Shown: piece after piece, positions 1 to 7,236 of the stretch
Layout of the letters: the number at the start of each line of letters is the position of its first letter
Numbering within the stretch: position 1 is the first letter of the stretch
NCBI GenBank assembly: GCA_049841315.1
Contig: JASGDB010000026.1
Coordinates: 1 to 41,840 of the forward strand
Direction: 5' to 3'
DNA: 41,840 nucleotides
Source: JASGDB01 sp049841315
Lineage (GTDB): Bacteria > Bacteroidota > Bacteroidia > Flavobacteriales > Weeksellaceae
Made by a program: the position numbers and the translations under genes
The notes under the pieces: model-generated
The model's input: the letters and a program-made list of their open reading frames with translations, nothing else
Database searches by the model: none
Told to the model about the DNA's origin: nothing

Positions 1-260
1 CCAACATACAGCAAATTGGCTACGCCGAATCTTCGATTTCGTTGCTTTTTCTGATTCAAAATTTTAGGTTTAGTTGAATTTTAAAGCGTTTAGCCTAGAA
101 AGCATTTGCTTCTGCTTGGGTTTTGCCTTTAAGTTTAAAATGATGAATGATGAAAAAAAATTCCATCAAAATAAAGTTATAAAAGCAGAGTATAAGATTG
201 AAGTTACCAAACTGAAATCCCTGATTGAAGGAGAGGAAAATTCATGCATTTTTTTATAAT

Positions 261-393
261 GCTTCGTAGAAGCATTTCTGTTCATAGAAATTGTAGATAT
301 TCCCAAATATAAGCTCCGTAGAGCGACCTGCTCAATTTAGCAGACCGCTCTTCCGGAGCTTTTTCACGCCGCATTTATTTTTTCTATGAACAG
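261..393. repeat. Nested inverted-repeat element
   Basis: Three nested or adjacent dyads fill this gene-free stretch. A small hairpin GCTTC-gta-GAAGC lies at 261-273. A 13-bp perfect outer pair is CTGTTCATAGAAA (278-290) with TTTCTATGAACAG (381-393). Inside it is a long imperfect hairpin, AAGCTCCGTAGAGCG (311-325) with CGCTCTTCCGGAGCTT (346-361), whose loop carries a further CTGCT/AGCAG pair. The layout resembles the dispersed palindromic elements common in Bacteroidota genomes. The inner hairpin and following TTTT could also terminate transcription leaving the receptor gene on the minus strand or arriving on plus. No convincing gene was seen in 1-417. Confidence 0.6.
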
Positions 394-417
394 TTTATCT
401 ATCGGGACATTTTGGGT

Positions 418-2991
418 TTAAAAATAAACCTTAATTCCGCCAATAACGTATCCTTTCAGTGCGGAAATTTCGGAATATTCTGTCCCGTTTTCTGTGGTTT
501 TACCCGTGATATAATTGAAATTTTTAAGGTTTAGTACATTATTGAATCTTGCATTAAATTCCCATTTCGAGTTTTCTTTTCGGTAAGAAAATTGCCCGCC
601 AAGCAGAAAATCTTTTTTGGATTGGCTGCTTGTTTTTTGGATTAAATATTCCGATAAAACATTCATTATCAATGTTTTTCTGATAATTGTTCTTACTCCG
701 AACAGTATTCTCAAATTTTGTTGGGAACTCTCCGCACCGTATAATTTTTGCAGAAAATTATTCTTGTTGAAAACATATCCTGCATCAAACTGAACAGGGA
801 ATTTCTTGAAATTAGTAGAAAATTGCTGGTTGATTTCCAGATTTTCAATTTGTGATACATTGCTTTTTCCTGAAATAAAATTGTCCGTTCTGTTTTTCAT
901 TCCCACAATTTTCGTTTTCAGAATAAGGTAAGGTTTTATTCTGGTTTCGTTGGAAATCACAGCAAAAAAACGGTCTTTTTCTCCCGCAGAAACATTCTGT
1001 AAAACACTGTAAAATCCGTAATTTTTTGTATCGGTGGAGAAAAAATCTTTGGTAAAATCATACGACAAAATCACAAACCAAATATTTCCTTTCTCGAAAC
1101 TGAAATGATGATAATTCCACTTAAAAGAATGGTATTTACTGAGATTTCCTGCCAATAAATTTCCGTTTTCGGAATAGGTCATTTCTTTGCTGTACAGCGG
1201 AAAATTTTGCAATAATTTCAAGTTGGGATTTTCGTAATTTTCACGGTACTCGAAGCCGTATTCTTGGCTGGAAATCGTTTGCGGACGGTATTTTATACGA
1301 AAATCTTTTTCAAAATAATTTTGAGATTTTTCATCATTAATTGATAAATAATGCCAATCCAAAGAGGCTGAAAAATTCCAATTTCCTATTTTTTTAGATA
1401 AGTTCACGGCATTGAGGTAATTGTACGTTTCAAGATTTTGAAAATTGGAATTGCCTCCTGTTTTCTCTTCGGAAACGGCTTCGTTTTTTGCCAGTGTAAT
1501 TCCGGATTGGAGGTTGAAATCCAAGATTTTATTTTGATTTTTCAGATAAATATTGGCAGAATATTTATCGGAAGCCAAATTGTATTTTTGTTTTAAATCG
1601 GTTTGATTCAGCCCGAAAAGAACTAAATTTGAGGCAAAATCCAAATCCTGTTTCAGAGAATTTTTACTCTGAGAAAGGTCAAAAACCAGCTTTGTTTTCG
1701 CATCAAAATTGGTATTGAAAGACAAATAATTGTCCAAAGAAAATTGTTTGGAATGTTCTGCAATCCCGATATTATTTTCTGTGGAAAAATAGGTTCTTTC
1801 TGTGTTCCGGCTGAAATTATCATTCATCGGGTTGTAGCCGAAATTGTAGTAAAAAAAGGTTTTATCAGTGAGTTTATATTTGGCTTTTATTTGTGTTGTC
1901 CCGAAAAATCCTTTGTTGTTTTCGGTTTCTTTTTCGTAAAAATTATAGCCGGATGGCTGCCCTTCAAATGCGGTTCTCTGCGTAAGATTTTCTTTTTTTA
2001 TTTGTGCAAAATTGAAAATGGAATACACCGTAATGCTCCATTTTTTACTGCCTTTTGAATATTGCAATGCAGAAAACTGGTTGTCTTTTTGCTTTACTTT
2101 TCCGTCGTTATTCAGGAAAGACGGGATTTCCATTGTGATTTTGGTTTCGGAATCGTTGTCGATTTGTTTTTGGGTATTCATTTCGTAGAAATCCATAAAA
2201 GAAACCGGGTCTTTTGCGATATTGTTGAAATCGGAAATCAACGCCAAATTCCCTATTTTATTGAATTTAAACAAATTAGAGTGTCCCAAATAATTTTTTC
2301 CCGAGCCGAAGCCGGCTTCCAGACTTCCGGTAATTCTGCCTTTGTATTTGTCTTTTAGTTTAAGATTTAGAGCCGAAGAGGTATTGCCGTTGATGGTGGT
2401 ATAATTTTGCCAAAGGTCTATCCCTTCCAGCATATCTGCGGAAATATTTTGGGTTGCCATTTTGTGGTTTGCTCCAAAAAACTCGTTTCCTTCCACCAAA
2501 ACCTGCCCGATGTTTTTCCCTTTAAAAGAAACTTTTCCGTTGTCTGCTATGCTGAGACCGGGTATTTTTTTGATGACATCTTCTGCCGTTCTTTCCGTTC
2601 CGTCTTTTATTTCTTTGATGTTGAAAGCAATGGTATCTTCTTTGGCTTTTGCAATTTTTGGTCTGGCTTTTATTTCAACTTCCTTTATTTCTGTAATTTG
2701 GGATTGCAGCGAGATTTCAACATGTTTTTTCTCTGAAGTATCTATTTGCAATTCTTCGGATTTATAAAACATCGAGGTAAGTTTCAGAGTATAAACGCCG
2801 TTTTCGGAAACCGCAAAACTGCAATTTCCATTTTTATCGGTTTTTTTGAAATCCAGTGTTTTTCCGTTTTTTTGGAGTTGCACATTCACATTGTCGGCAG
2901 GCTGCCCCAAATGGCCTTTTACGCTAACCGAAACCTGCGAAAACCACAAACCGCAAAACAGAAAAAATAAAAAACTGAAAAACTTCTTCAT
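418..2991 (-). CDS. TonB-dependent receptor-like outer membrane protein
   Basis: The 857-residue product starts with a Sec signal (MKKFFSFLFF..., cleavage near residue 19). A carboxypeptidase-like regulatory beta-sandwich follows at about 22-96, then a plug-like domain at about 110-215 (EDVIKKIPGLSIADNGKVSFKG) and a long aromatic-rich beta-barrel ending in phenylalanine (GGIKVYF), as expected of a BAM-inserted protein. No obvious TonB box was picked out. Family knowledge: such receptors move large or scarce substrates across the outer membrane with TonB energy; the substrate here cannot be read. It is the last gene of the minus-strand cluster, 25 nt after GLPGLI-a, which suggests co-transcription and a joint role. 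A 9-codon relic of a second copy of this gene's start lies at 4951-4980. Confidence 0.9.
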   Translation of the reverse strand: MKKFFSFLFFLFCGLWFSQVSVSVKGHLGQPADNVNVQLQKNGKTLDFKKTDKNGNCSFAVSENGVYTLKLTSMFYKSEELQIDTSEKKHVEISLQSQITEIKEVEIKARPKIAKAKEDTIAFNIKEIKDGTERTAEDVIKKIPGLSIADNGKVSFKGKNIGQVLVEGNEFFGANHKMATQNISADMLEGIDLWQNYTTINGNTSSALNLKLKDKYKGRITGSLEAGFGSGKNYLGHSNLFKFNKIGNLALISDFNNIAKDPVSFMDFYEMNTQKQIDNDSETKITMEIPSFLNNDGKVKQKDNQFSALQYSKGSKKWSITVYSIFNFAQIKKENLTQRTAFEGQPSGYNFYEKETENNKGFFGTTQIKAKYKLTDKTFFYYNFGYNPMNDNFSRNTERTYFSTENNIGIAEHSKQFSLDNYLSFNTNFDAKTKLVFDLSQSKNSLKQDLDFASNLVLFGLNQTDLKQKYNLASDKYSANIYLKNQNKILDFNLQSGITLAKNEAVSEEKTGGNSNFQNLETYNYLNAVNLSKKIGNWNFSASLDWHYLSINDEKSQNYFEKDFRIKYRPQTISSQEYGFEYRENYENPNLKLLQNFPLYSKEMTYSENGNLLAGNLSKYHSFKWNYHHFSFEKGNIWFVILSYDFTKDFFSTDTKNYGFYSVLQNVSAGEKDRFFAVISNETRIKPYLILKTKIVGMKNRTDNFISGKSNVSQIENLEINQQFSTNFKKFPVQFDAGYVFNKNNFLQKLYGAESSQQNLRILFGVRTIIRKTLIMNVLSEYLIQKTSSQSKKDFLLGGQFSYRKENSKWEFNARFNNVLNLKNFNYITGKTTENGTEYSEISALKGYVIGGIKVYF

Positions 2992-3016
2992 CTACAACCG
3001 TATCTTTCAGATTTTA

Positions 3017-3745
3017 TTAGTTTGAATGGATTTTTTTAATTTCTATTTTTTGTTGTGGAGTTCCGATAAGATTTTCTATATTTTCCATTTTCTTTTCTAC
3101 ATCGGCTTCGGAAAGTATTTTTAGATTTGGATTTCGCTTTTCTATTTCAATCTTTTCGGTATCATTATCTACGTTTGTAGCAATGATTTTAAAATTAGAA
3201 GATTCCACTTTTAAAACAAGACCGGGAAAACCGTAATAAATGGAAGGACCAGCATTTATATGCAAAATTTCGGTGTACCAAATTTTCAGCAACCTATTTT
3301 CTTCATCAGTAACTTCTACTAATTTGCAATCGAAACCTGCAATATTTTCGGTTTCTGATTTGTATTCTATTTTTTTCCAGATAGGAATTTGATAGGTGTA
3401 AAATTCTTCATTCGGAAATTTGTAATAAGAGTAAATTCCTTTATCATCTTTTGACTTTAAAATTTTGGTGCTTTCTCCGTAATGTGTTTGTTTCATGAAA
3501 GACTTTGACGGATTTTCTGTCAATTCGTTTTGTTCTGCATATATGCTATTGCCGTTAGAATACAAAAGAACCTGTTTTTTGGGTTTTTGTATTTGCCCCA
3601 ATATTTGGTTCTTCATAGCATCACTTATATTTTCAAGACCTTTGATTTCTCTTGGAGTTCTGGAAAAATCATAATCTACCCTTAATACATTTTGTGCATA
3701 GGAAAACAGGGAACAAAAAATGAAAAAAAATGTAAAACGTTTCAT
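3017..3745 (-). CDS. GLPGLI family protein (copy a)
   Basis: The 242-residue secreted protein has an N-terminal Sec signal (MKRFTFFFIFCSLFSYAQ). It carries the family hallmark region: a WYTE motif, then GPSIYYGFPGLVLKVES, where GFPGLV is the local form of the GLPGLI motif. The N-terminal VDYDFSR and LYSNGNSIYAEQ segments match its neighbours b, c and d. GLPGLI proteins are widespread in Bacteroidota and functionally uncharacterised. The start overlaps the stop of GLPGLI-b by ATGA, a sign of translational coupling, and the receptor gene follows after 25 nt. The start and end of a second copy survive as a 7-codon relic at 5004-5027. Confidence 0.88.
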   Translation of the reverse strand: MKRFTFFFIFCSLFSYAQNVLRVDYDFSRTPREIKGLENISDAMKNQILGQIQKPKKQVLLYSNGNSIYAEQNELTENPSKSFMKQTHYGESTKILKSKDDKGIYSYYKFPNEEFYTYQIPIWKKIEYKSETENIAGFDCKLVEVTDEENRLLKIWYTEILHINAGPSIYYGFPGLVLKVESSNFKIIATNVDNDTEKIEIEKRNPNLKILSEADVEKKMENIENLIGTPQQKIEIKKIHSN

Positions 3746-4494
3746 AAATTAATTACTTTTTCTGTTTTTATGGGTTGGGACATAACCTCTTGTATTTCTT
3801 TTAATTTCTTTTGATATGCTTCTCCGTAATAAACTTTTAATTTTGGGTCAAGCTTTTCTATATCAGTCTCTTTAACATCTTTGCTTATTTTTGTTGCATA
3901 GCAAACAAATTTCGGAGTATCTACTTTTAATACCAAACCGGGAAAACCATAATATTGTTTGGGTCCCGTACTTAGAGGAATTTCTTCTGTGTACCAAATT
4001 TTTTGAATTTCTCCGTTTTTTAATGTTAGTTCTGCTGCTTTACACAAATAATTGTCTATTTTTTCAGTTTCATCAAGGTATTTTATTGTCCATAAAGGTT
4101 TGTATCTTAGGTAAAATTTTTCCATTTTAGGATATGATAGCCAAGTTGTGATACTGTCATTATTTTTGAATGCATAGTACCGAATAGTATCCGAAACATA
4201 CTGCTGTTTTTTGGAAACAGTATAATGTGCATCTACTTTTTCTGTGCTTACATCTACGACTAAAGATTTTTTTGGTGCATTTTTATAAAACGAATTTCCA
4301 TTATAATAGTAAAGTGTATGTTTTTCCGGAATTTTAAGGTATTTTTCCAATTCTATTTTGTACTCCTCAGATTTATTGTTTGTAAGTGCAGGACGTAATT
4401 TTACAATATAATCGTATTCTACCTTTATTTTCTCTTGAGAAAAACAATATAAGGGAAGAATAGTAACTATAAGGTATGTAAGTATTTTTTTCAT
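3742..4494 (-). CDS. GLPGLI family protein (copy b)
   Basis: The 250-residue secreted protein starts at the ATG at 4494; an in-frame TTG two codons upstream is less likely. After a Sec signal (MKKILTYLIVTILPLYCFSQ) come VEYDYIVKLRP, YYYNGNSFYKN, then KIWYTEEIPLSTGPKQYYGFPGLVLKVDT with the GLPGLI-type motif. The C-terminus PIKTEKVINL is nearly identical to that of GLPGLI-c (PIKTEKTINL), so b and c are close paralogues from a segmental duplication. The gene is preceded by small secreted protein 1 and a hairpin, and its last bases overlap GLPGLI-a (ATGA). Function unknown; secretion and clustering with a TonB receptor point to the cell envelope. Confidence 0.88.
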   Translation of the reverse strand: MKKILTYLIVTILPLYCFSQEKIKVEYDYIVKLRPALTNNKSEEYKIELEKYLKIPEKHTLYYYNGNSFYKNAPKKSLVVDVSTEKVDAHYTVSKKQQYVSDTIRYYAFKNNDSITTWLSYPKMEKFYLRYKPLWTIKYLDETEKIDNYLCKAAELTLKNGEIQKIWYTEEIPLSTGPKQYYGFPGLVLKVDTPKFVCYATKISKDVKETDIEKLDPKLKVYYGEAYQKKLKEIQEVMSQPIKTEKVINL

Positions 4495-4523
4495 TTTCAA
4501 TTATTAAAGGAATATAAAACCAC

Positions 4524-4549
4524 ATAAAGACTGCAAAAACAGTCTTTAT
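4524..4549 (-). promoter_or_regulatory. Intercistronic hairpin after small secreted protein 1
   Basis: ATAAAGACTG and CAGTCTTTAT form a perfect 10-bp stem with a 6-nt loop between the small-protein stop (4579) and the GLPGLI-b start (4494). On the minus strand it is followed by GTGGTTTTAT, a weak U-tract. A hairpin with the same AAAGACTG core sits at the same place after the paralogous small protein (5805-5832). It may be a partial terminator or mRNA-stabilising structure that makes the small protein more abundant than the downstream genes. Confidence 0.6.
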
Positions 4550-4578
4550 ATGATAGTAAAAAATTAATTTTCTTTAAA

Positions 4579-4890
4579 TTAACAATCGTAAGTTATTGTA
4601 ATGAATCCCACTAAAACATACTCAGTCACATCAATAGTTCCTCCCATTCCATCATCAATACATTTCCCTCCTGCTTCTTGATAAACTGCGTAAACATCAG
4701 TACATCTTTTCAAAATAGCCTCTAATTCTTCTTTAGAAGAGTAATGATAAGTTACCATTTTTTTGTTTCCTACAATTTCCGTTTTCACAGGAGAAATGGT
4801 TTCATTATTGTTTGTAGATTTTGCGTTGTCTTTGGCAAATCCTAACGTTGTCCCTGCAATTAACATAGCTGTTAATAAAATTTTTTTCAT
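4579..4890 (-). CDS. Small secreted three-cysteine protein 1
   Basis: The 103-residue protein starts at the ATG at 4890 (MKKILLTAMLIAGTTLGFA|K). An in-frame upstream start at 4947 is rejected because it lies inside the promoter. A Sec signal with likely cleavage after Ala19 is followed by a polar stretch KDNAKSTNNNETISPVK, then a segment TYHYSSKEELEAILKRC that is probably helical. A divergent C-terminal part ends in TYDC. Cysteines are at 63, 77 and 103, the last being the final residue. The paralogue at 5859-6155 is almost identical over residues 12-62 but diverges after Cys63, keeping three cysteines with one also terminal. No known family was recognised. It is interleaved with GLPGLI genes and upstream of a TonB receptor. 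Possible roles (cargo, ligand, envelope component) are inference. Confidence 0.8.
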   Translation of the reverse strand: MKKILLTAMLIAGTTLGFAKDNAKSTNNNETISPVKTEIVGNKKMVTYHYSSKEELEAILKRCTDVYAVYQEAGGKCIDDGMGGTIDVTEYVLVGFITITYDC

Positions 4891-4916
4891 AATATTTGAT
4901 TTTAAAATTTGTGAGA

Positions 4917-4948
4917 TAAAAATAAAAGTAAAAATTGAATTGTGCAAA
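4917..4948 (-). promoter_or_regulatory. Promoter of small secreted protein 1
   Basis: On the minus strand a TTTG (-33) at 4945-4948 is followed, after 20 nt, by TATTTTTA (-7) at 4917-4924, seven of eight matches to TANNTTTG. The surrounding TTGCACAATTCAATTTTT is nearly identical to the promoter region of GLPGLI-d at 7047-7079, so it was duplicated with the module. Confidence 0.6.
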
Positions 4949-4950
4949 TT

Positions 4951-4980
4951 TTATTTCAAAAATCTGAAAAATTTCTTCAT
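4951..4980 (-). pseudogene. Relic of a second TonB receptor gene start (9 codons)
   Basis: Minus-strand micro-ORF encoding MKKFFRFLK and a stop. Its first codons and the preceding untranslated bases match the start of the intact receptor (MKKFFSFLFF at 2991): on the plus strand, about 4963-5014 aligns with about 2974-3027 with few differences. The gene body is absent, and the sequence runs straight into the promoter region of small secreted protein 1. This is what a duplicated receptor gene would leave after an almost complete deletion. Confidence 0.7.
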
Positions 4981-5003
4981 CTATAACCGTATATTTCAGC
5001 TTA

Positions 5004-5027
5004 TTAGTTTGAATAGCCCCGTTTCAT
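5004..5027 (-). pseudogene. Relic of a second GLPGLI-a gene (7 codons)
   Basis: Minus-strand micro-ORF MKRGYSN plus stop. MKR and its overlap with the upstream stop (ATGA) equal the start of GLPGLI-a. The YSN-stop and following bases equal its end (IHSN-stop, at 3017-3028). About 700 bp between them is missing, so start and stop of a former gene were joined in frame. The 23-nt spacing to the receptor relic compares with 25 nt between the intact genes. Confidence 0.75.
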
Positions 5028-5782
5028 AAATTAATTGTTTTTTCAGTTTTTATGGGGCGAGATAGCATTTGTTTTATTTCCTCCATTTTTTCATCAAATG
5101 CTTTACCGGAATATATCTTTAAGGAGGGGTCTGGCTTTTCTATATCAGATTCCTTTACATTTTTGCTAATAGTAGTGGCATATAGTACGAATCTTTCATT
5201 TTCTACTTTCAACACTAAACCGGGTAGAAATTTACAATAAATAGATGGACCCGCATTTATAGGTATTTCATCTGTGTACCACACTCTTTGTACTTCGCCA
5301 CTATTGAAAGAAAATTCAGCAATTTTACATACATAATTATCTATTTTTTCGGTTTGGTCAAGGTAGGTTATTTTCCAAGTATCTTTGGTTTTCCTATAAA
5401 ACCGTTTTGTATTCGGATATGAAGGGTATAATACCGTAATGCTGTCATTATTTTTGTAGGTATAAACGTAAACACTGTCCGACTGACCCTCATATTTTTG
5501 TTGTCTTACCGTAGTATGGTTTCCTTCTTTTTCACGATTTACTTCTACCACAAGAGGTTTTTTAGGATAATTTTTATAAAAAGAATTTCCTTTATAATAG
5601 TACAATGTACTTTTCACTGGTGTCTTCAAATATTCCTCCAAACTTTTTATATATTGCTCAGATTTATTGTTTGTTAGGCGAGGATATATTTTATTTTTTT
5701 GTTCATATTCTACTTTAAAATTTTCCTGTGAAAAATAGAATAAAGGCAGCAATGTAAAAAAATAAACAAAAATATTTTTCAT
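5024..5782 (-). CDS. GLPGLI family protein (copy c)
   Basis: The 252-residue secreted protein has signal MKNIFVYFFTLLPLFYFSQ and follows GLPGLI-b closely along its length (NNKSEQYIKSLEEYLK, YYYKGNSFYKN, RVWYTDEIPINAGPS, PIKTEKTINL). The hallmark region is altered to YCKFLPGLVLKVEN: compared with YYGFPGLVLKV of copies a and b it has one extra residue and lacks the first glycine. The reading frame is otherwise intact, so it is probably expressed. It follows small secreted protein 2 and a hairpin, and its stop overlaps a vestigial GLPGLI-a start exactly as b overlaps a. Confidence 0.87.
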   Translation of the reverse strand: MKNIFVYFFTLLPLFYFSQENFKVEYEQKNKIYPRLTNNKSEQYIKSLEEYLKTPVKSTLYYYKGNSFYKNYPKKPLVVEVNREKEGNHTTVRQQKYEGQSDSVYVYTYKNNDSITVLYPSYPNTKRFYRKTKDTWKITYLDQTEKIDNYVCKIAEFSFNSGEVQRVWYTDEIPINAGPSIYCKFLPGLVLKVENERFVLYATTISKNVKESDIEKPDPSLKIYSGKAFDEKMEEIKQMLSRPIKTEKTINL

Positions 5783-5804
5783 TATAAATAAGATTTTAAA
5801 ACAC

Positions 5805-5832
5805 CAAAGACTGTAATATTATACAGTCTTTG
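5805..5832 (-). promoter_or_regulatory. Intercistronic hairpin after small secreted protein 2
   Basis: CAAAGACTGTA (5805-5815) and TACAGTCTTTG (5822-5832) form a perfect 11-bp stem, 27 nt after the small-protein stop. On the minus strand GTGTTTTAAAATC follows. It shares position and the AAAGACTG/CAGTCTTT core with the hairpin at 4524-4549, while the loop differs, so the stem seems to be maintained. Confidence 0.6.
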
Positions 5833-5858
5833 TATTATTCAAATTCGTAAAAAATATA

Positions 5859-6155
5859 TTAACAATCGTAAATTACTATAATTGTCCCAACATAAGTATA
5901 TTCAGTAAAATCTCCATATGGCGTACAACCTCCACCAGTTTCTTCATAAACATCGTAAACTGCAACACATTTTTTCAAAATAGCTTCCATTTCCTCTTTT
6001 GAAGAGTAATGATAAGTAACTAATTTTTTGTTTCCAATAATTTCCGTTTTCACAGGAGAAATGGTTTCGTTGTTGTTTGTAGATTTTGCGTTGTCTTTGG
6101 CAAATCCGAAAGTAGTTCCAGCGATTAAAAACGCTCCAAATAATAATTTTTTCAT
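5859..6155 (-). CDS. Small secreted three-cysteine protein 2
   Basis: The 98-residue paralogue of small protein 1 has Sec signal MKKLLFGAFLIAGTTFGFA|K, then the shared polar and helical segments up to KKC63, then a shorter divergent tail with Cys77 and a terminal Cys98 (IYDC). The N-terminal half is nearly identical to the paralogue in protein and DNA, whereas after Cys63 length and sequence differ. This uneven divergence suggests either a conserved export or recognition part with a variable functional part, or recent conversion of the 5' half. It has its own consensus promoter (6183-6214). No known family recognised. Confidence 0.8.
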   Translation of the reverse strand: MKKLLFGAFLIAGTTFGFAKDNAKSTNNNETISPVKTEIIGNKKLVTYHYSSKEEMEAILKKCVAVYDVYEETGGGCTPYGDFTEYTYVGTIIVIYDC

Positions 6156-6182
6156 AGTGTATAAATTATTAAATTAGCCAAG

Positions 6183-6214
6183 CAAAAGTATATTTATTTT
6201 TTTTAATTACCAAA
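6183..6214 (-). promoter_or_regulatory. Consensus promoter of small secreted protein 2
   Basis: Minus-strand TTTG (6211-6214), 20-nt spacer, TACTTTTG (6183-6190): a full match to the Bacteroidota TTTG/TANNTTTG promoter. It predicts a transcript starting near 6176, about 20 nt before the start codon at 6155. Confidence 0.7.
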
Positions 6215-6237
6215 ATTTTTTGCAATGAAAAAATGAG

Positions 6238-6987
6238 TTATAATTGGATTGTTTTTCTGGTTGTTCGTGTTTGAGGCGTACGCATTTCCACTCTTTTCTT
6301 TTCCCATTCCTCACCGGAATAGACTTTTAATTTTGGGTCTATTTTCTGCAAATCCGAAGGTTTGCCCTCGTTGCTTACTTTTGTTGCATAGATTGTAAAA
6401 GACGGAGCTTCTATTTTAAGAACCAATCCCGGGAAATTATGGTAACTAAGAGGACCCGAAGAGACAGGTATTTGTTCGGTGTACCAAACTTTTGCAACAT
6501 CACCGTTGGATAATTGCACTTCTGCCAATTTGCACTCAAAATTATCTATTTCTTGGGTTTCGTTTTGGTATTCTATATTTTTCCAACTTGGTTTGGAGTA
6601 CGAATAAAACTCTTCATCTCCTATTTTATGGTAAGAATAAATACCATCTTCACCATTATTATGGTAATAGCGAACAGGTATTCTTACGTAGTTGTAGGTT
6701 TTTGTTACCGTTTTTGTCTCACTTTCTTCGTTTACTGTTTTATCCAGTTCTTTTCGTGATTCAGGTTCTACACTTGTGTAAAACGAATTTCCTTTATCGT
6801 AATAAAGCACCGTTTTTTCCGGTTTTTTTGCTTCTTCTATCATTCTGGCTCTCACCTGTTCAGGAAGACGTTCCATATCTTTTCCCACTCCTATTTTTAC
6901 TTTTTCATATTCTACTTTCAAAATTTGTGCATTAAAAAATGTCGTAACAAACAGCGATAGCATTAAATATTTTTTCGTCTTTTTCAT
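6238..6987 (-). CDS. GLPGLI family protein (copy d)
   Basis: The 249-residue secreted protein starts at the ATG at 6987 (MKKTKKYLMLSLFVTTFFNAQ). An in-frame start at 7101 is rejected because it precedes the promoter. It has VEYEKVKIGVG, LYYDKGNSFYTS, KVWYTEQIPVSSGPLSY and NFPGLVLKIEA, where the first glycine of the hallmark motif is replaced. It is more distant from b and c than they are from each other. It leads the minus-strand cluster and has no counterpart in the second module copy, where an equivalent promoter is followed directly by small secreted protein 1. Function unknown; exported, envelope role inferred. Confidence 0.87.
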   Translation of the reverse strand: MKKTKKYLMLSLFVTTFFNAQILKVEYEKVKIGVGKDMERLPEQVRARMIEEAKKPEKTVLYYDKGNSFYTSVEPESRKELDKTVNEESETKTVTKTYNYVRIPVRYYHNNGEDGIYSYHKIGDEEFYSYSKPSWKNIEYQNETQEIDNFECKLAEVQLSNGDVAKVWYTEQIPVSSGPLSYHNFPGLVLKIEAPSFTIYATKVSNEGKPSDLQKIDPKLKVYSGEEWEKKRVEMRTPQTRTTRKTIQL

Positions 6988-7046
6988 TGTTTTAAAATTA
7001 ATAATTACAAATTTTTTCCTACTATTTAATCTTAAAATTTGCAACA

Positions 7047-7079
7047 CAAATTTAAAAATCAAAAATTGAATTGTGCAAT
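7047..7079 (-). promoter_or_regulatory. Promoter of GLPGLI-d
   Basis: Minus-strand ATTG (7076-7079), 21-nt spacer, TAAATTTG (7047-7054, perfect TANNTTTG). It shares TTGCACAATTCAATTTTT, apart from one or two bases, with the promoter at 4917-4948. The predicted leader is about 50 nt. Confidence 0.6.
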
Positions 7080-7236
7080 ATTTTATTTCAAAAAAAATCA
7101 ATTTTAAAACTTTTATTTTCGTACTAATGTAAGCCTAAAAATGCCTCCCTCACAATGCTTCCGGCAAAAAGACACAAAAAGAAAATGGTTTTCTCAAAAT
7201 TTAAAGTATTTTTGCCTGTCTGAAAAAAAATCAGGA

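Noticed and set aside
74..259. 61-codon plus-strand ORF with a TTG start
   Set aside because: Poor composition, no family likeness, no promoter and no start signal; likely chance in AT-rich spacer.
4891..4947. Upstream in-frame start for small secreted protein 1
   Set aside because: Lies in the promoter and would hide the Sec signal; the paralogue starts at the equivalent of 4890.
6988..7101. Upstream extension of GLPGLI-d by 38 codons
   Set aside because: Contains the promoter elements at 7047-7079 and is not shared with the other GLPGLI copies.
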